NCBI GenBank assembly: GCA_014885115.2 | Contig: WKLE02006703.1 | Location: 1-10,076, forward strand | Direction of reading: 5' to 3' | DNA length: 10,076 nt | Source of the DNA: Asterionellopsis glacialis | Lineage: Eukaryota > Bacillariophyta > Plagiogrammaphyceae > Rhaphoneidales > Asterionellopsidaceae | Part shown: positions 7,801 through 10,076 of the stretch, piece by piece | Numbering within the stretch: position 1 is the stretch's first letter | How the letters are laid out: each line of letters opens with the position of its first letter | Made by a program: the position numbers and the translations under genes | Notes under the pieces: model-generated | Seen by the model: the letters and a program-made list of their open reading frames with translations, nothing else | The model's database searches: none | Told to the model about the DNA's origin: nothing

Positions 7801-8269
7801 GTAATAATACTAAATTAGGTAGGTGAAAATCTTGAAAGTGCAACAACTCCTTGGCAGATATATGGCCATCCTTATTGGTATCTAAATGTCGAATCATGGT
7901 ATCCATAATGTCAGTGGTGTTTTTGAACAAAGATCCCACGTTATCCGTCAATACTGAATCTTCAAATACATGTTTAAAGTTTGGTTTTAAAAACTGCAGT
8001 GTTTGTTCACTCATGGATCCTAGCGTTGCCGATACATCATGACAAATCCGATTGACGAGTAGTGGTATGGATGCCCATATAGCTGGAAATAATTGCTCGG
8101 TGTAAAATTCGTATACTGAATCAGTGGTTAGATCATTATTATTAGGTGAAGCTGGTGTTGTTCCTGTTTTCGGATGTTGTTGTCTTTGTCTTCTTGCATC
8201 GTCATCTTTATTGTTCTGGTTGTTGCCATTACTTTTCTTCATGACTTTTTGATTTTTTTTGTTCCACAT
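4819..8269 (-). CDS. EF-hand/DUF3336/patatin triacylglycerol lipase, SDP1/Tgl3-5 type, two exons
   Basis: Coding exons are 8269-6312 and 6052-4819, joined through Trp653 to give 1063 residues. Plant SDP1 and yeast Tgl3/4/5 hydrolyse triacylglycerol at lipid droplets; some relatives also act on phospholipids. Domain order: a polar N-terminus; an EF-hand loop, DTNKDGHISAKE (130-141), with Asp/Asn/Asp/Ser/Glu at the calcium positions; two hydrophobic segments (about 198-212 and 225-248) suggesting a membrane hairpin; a DUF3336-like region (about 255-378); a low-complexity, His/Gln/Thr-rich insert (about 383-535); then patatin, with the oxyanion loop SGGAMMGNYHWG (561-572), the nucleophile Ser591 in GTSAG, and Asp739 in DGS. 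The segment around 850-900 matches the conserved SDP1 C-terminal region. A low-complexity, poly-Gln and Gly-rich tail (about 906-1063) follows. The start is the first ATG of the frame. The family is firm; calcium control is inferred. Confidence 0.92.
4821..5290 (-). repeat. Low-complexity C-terminal tail of the lipase (poly-Gln, poly-Gly)
   Basis: After the patatin fold come an Arg run, Asn/Ser-rich stretches, Gln5 and Gln3 tracts near residues 958-966 and a Gly5 run near 1003. The last 30 residues are acidic and aromatic, ending FSGHGRLGTASSFG. The tail is probably disordered; the non-repetitive end could be a short binding motif. Confidence 0.7.
6053..6311 (-). other. Spliceosomal intron in the lipase gene (259 bases, phase 2)
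   Basis: On the minus strand the donor is ATG|GTAAGA (intron begins at 6311) and the acceptor is TTCAAG|GTTT (intron ends at 6053), after a long C/T-rich tract. Splicing joins IKW to FTCGDMTFEEAY, restoring the SDP1-like sequence without a gap. The split codon is TG|G (Trp653). Retention would add an in-frame TAA at 6310-6308, directly after Trp653. Confidence 0.92.
6665..7123 (-). repeat. Low-complexity coding insert within the lipase
   Basis: About 150 residues rich in Thr, Ser, Asn, Gln, Glu and His (with a run of four His), lying between the DUF3336 region and the patatin core. In plant SDP1 these two parts are separated by only a short linker. It is probably a disordered linker. Confidence 0.75.
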
Positions 8270-8602
8270 TCTTTATGAAGTACAAAACTTTACAGTATTT
8301 TGAATGAGTGCCTGCAAAAAGGAAAAGTGCGAAACAAAAACAATATCAACCGTGAAGGTCTACGTGGCATATAAGTTATCGTCACTCCTTTGATGATACA
8401 ATCGAGTCGTGAATTCTTATTTGTGTCGTCTTTCTCTCTCTCTAGATTACGTTAGATCCGACAATGTGACATGTGAATGGGAGGTGGAAGTGTACCGTAC
8501 ACCACCGACCATGCAGAGCACTAAAATAAAGGAGAAAAAAGCAAGAAGAAAAGTGGAGCGACACAAAAGAGAGGTTACAAAAAAAAAGACAGAGAGAGGA
8601 CG

Positions 8603-8626
8603 GTAAAAATACCAGTACCTTTTTAC
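8603..8626. repeat. Hairpin with GTACC loop, lipase upstream region
   Basis: GTAAAAA (8603-8609) pairs with TTTTTAC (8620-8626) across a 10-base loop containing CCAGTACC. An outer CGGTA/TACCG pair at 8601-8605 and 8631-8635 offers an alternative fold. It shares the GTACC word with the other intergenic palindromes. Confidence 0.45.
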
Positions 8627-9149
8627 GCTGTACCGGCGTCTTTGTTACAGACCGTTATTTTGATTGGATAGGATTGTCCACTACCAAATCTGGTACTTGT
8701 CAAAGACTTCAAGCGCGCAGGCCAGTTCTTCGTCTTAAGTGACTCCAAACATGTGCGTACGAATCTCCTTCATTTCCTGTATTTTCAAATGTCTATTGTA
8801 TACAAAATCTTTAGCATCCTGTCCTATGAATGGAAAAACATATACTCGGGGAGTAGATAAAATTTCGACGCGTCACTCATCTGGTCTTGACACCTTTGTT
8901 CGCTTTCATTATTGATTGGGCCTTTTTTTGTTCGACAGTAGAGCAAGTATCCAAAAAAAGGGAAGCCATCATTTTTTTTTTCTACTACTGTGTGATGACG
9001 TCCAAACACAGATCAAATTTCGTCACACCCCACAAGAACAACACAAATCCTCGACTACAGTACTGTACGACATTGCTTGCTTACAGAACTGTCGAACAAT
9101 GTCATTCTTCCACAACTCTTTGATCTCTCTTTATTAGAGCACTGACTCT

Positions 9150-9177
9150 GCCGTCAAGTCAAGAAGAAGAAGACGGC
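9150..9177. repeat. GCCGTC/GACGGC inverted repeat
   Basis: The 6-base G/C-rich arms 9150-9155 and 9172-9177 are separated by a 16-base purine-rich loop. No adjacent gene explains it. Confidence 0.4.
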
Positions 9178-9952
9178 ATGCTTAGACTGAAACACACTAC
9201 TGTGATTTGCGTTGGATTCAATGAAATTCAATTCAATTTAGTCATGCTTCAATTCCGAGTTATGGATGTTTTATGAATCATGATCCCCTGCCGTACAATT
9301 TAGAAATCAAGTCAAGAAGAGAATCACCAAGACTACAACAACCAGCATGATGGCAACTTTAAATTTGACACACCATTATGCAACAATTAACTAAAGGCCA
9401 TACATAGGAGCACCTCCTTTTTTGAAAAAGATTGGGTTTCATTTCAATATTCGGGTTTCAGAGTTGTCGTTCTGTGGAACACACATTCAAAGTAATATGA
9501 GTTGACAATCCACTTGTACTATAACCCATTTCGTTGTTTTGGATTCTTGTATGCTAAAGATGATAATGTTGCTGCTACTGCACTGGTACGAAGGTGTCAT
9601 GGAAGATCAGAAAGTTCTTCTCGCTCATTCTCTTCCGTGTCGTGTCAACCAAACGAGGGAACGGGGCGGATGATCTTTCGTTTTGACCACTTCACGAACA
9701 CCTAAAGGTGTTTTCTGTTGGTGTGTTTGTGAAATACACGAATTACTAGATCGACTGAACATAGTTATTCTAGAGTACCAAGGATTTTGAGGTGATGCGA
9801 ACAAAGTGCGACACGAAGGTTCGGTTAGCCGAAGTCATTGCACATATGTCTTGCTTGAGATTTTGATTGCCATCGGCCCATAATCTAGAATAGTACAAAG
9901 ACGCTCTGCCGGTGAAAAAAAAAAAATAAAGAACACCACCACATTAATGTAT

Positions 9953-9968
9953 TGGTACCAGGTACCAG
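9953..9968. repeat. Tandem GGTACCA pair
   Basis: GGTACCA occurs twice head to tail (9954-9960 and 9961-9967), and TGGTACCA at 9953-9960 is a perfect palindrome. The words match those in the clusters near 1850 and 3700. It lies about 90 bases before a possible gene start at 10058. Confidence 0.6.
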
Positions 9969-10076
9969 TTACAGACAGTCAGTAGGGGTTGCTCTCTGCG
10001 TACGAAAACAACAACAACCTTCCGTGATTTTTTACTTGATTTACCCATCGACCGACCATGACAATCGACGCGATCA

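Larger units (their letters stand above)
8270..10076. other. Upstream region of the lipase and long intergenic stretch
   Basis: No gene is supported in these 1.8 kb. The first few hundred bases should hold the lipase promoter and 5' untranslated region. Short open frames at 8409-8606, 8824-9009, 8887-9137 and 9502-9705 resemble no protein family and run through C/T, A or T tracts. Seen here: a hairpin at 8603-8626, a hairpin at 9150-9177, the tetraloop hairpin TTCGG/CCGAA at 9820-9833, a 13-base direct repeat CAAGTCAAGAAGA near 9155 and 9308, and a GGTACCA pair at 9954-9967. An ATG at 10058 in GACCATGAC could begin a gene running out of the window, but only six codons are visible. Confidence 0.55.

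Noticed and set aside
8409..9137. Several short open frames upstream of the lipase.
   Set aside because: They are short, mutually overlapping, built partly on C/T and A or T tracts, and resemble no family.
10058..10076. A gene start ATGACAATCGACGCG running off the window.
   Set aside because: The context is acceptable, but six codons are too few to support a gene.

Overview
The window looks like nuclear DNA of a eukaryotic microalga, most likely a diatom or another stramenopile. This rests on an SDP1/TGL-type patatin lipase interrupted by a GT-AG intron, long Asn/Thr/Ser/Gln-rich inserts inside otherwise conserved proteins, single-gene spacing with long A/T-rich gaps full of simple repeats, and no bacterial operon structure. 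The species cannot be named from the sequence alone.

Layout: (1) 137-1507, minus strand: a sirtuin (Sir2-family NAD-dependent protein deacylase) whose zinc module is expanded by low-complexity inserts. (2) 1508-2306: no gene, with two tetranucleotide microsatellites just upstream of the sirtuin start and a cluster of GGTACC-centred inverted repeats. (3) about 2307-2885, plus strand: an unusual His/Cys-rich open frame of 183 codons with no usable ATG, either a broken gene or a terminal exon. (4) 2886-3960: no gene, with a pentanucleotide repeat, a T15 tract and a second nested GTAC palindrome cluster. (5) 3961-4584, plus strand: a complete 207-residue soluble protein of unknown family. (6) 4819-8269, minus strand: the best-supported gene, a two-exon 1063-residue EF-hand/DUF3336/patatin triacylglycerol lipase homologous to plant SDP1 and yeast Tgl3/4/5, with a 259-base intron. 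(7) 8270-10076: upstream region of the lipase and intergenic DNA without a convincing gene.

The genes do not form an obvious pathway. The lipase should release fatty acids from storage lipid, and the sirtuin consumes NAD+ to remove acyl groups from proteins, but any link between them is speculation. The most notable points are the canonical calcium-binding loop at the front of the lipase, the intron that separates its catalytic Ser from its catalytic Asp, the split zinc module of the sirtuin with a possible in-frame intron, the His/Cys-rich frame interrupted near its start, and the repeated GTACC palindromes confined mainly to gaps between genes.
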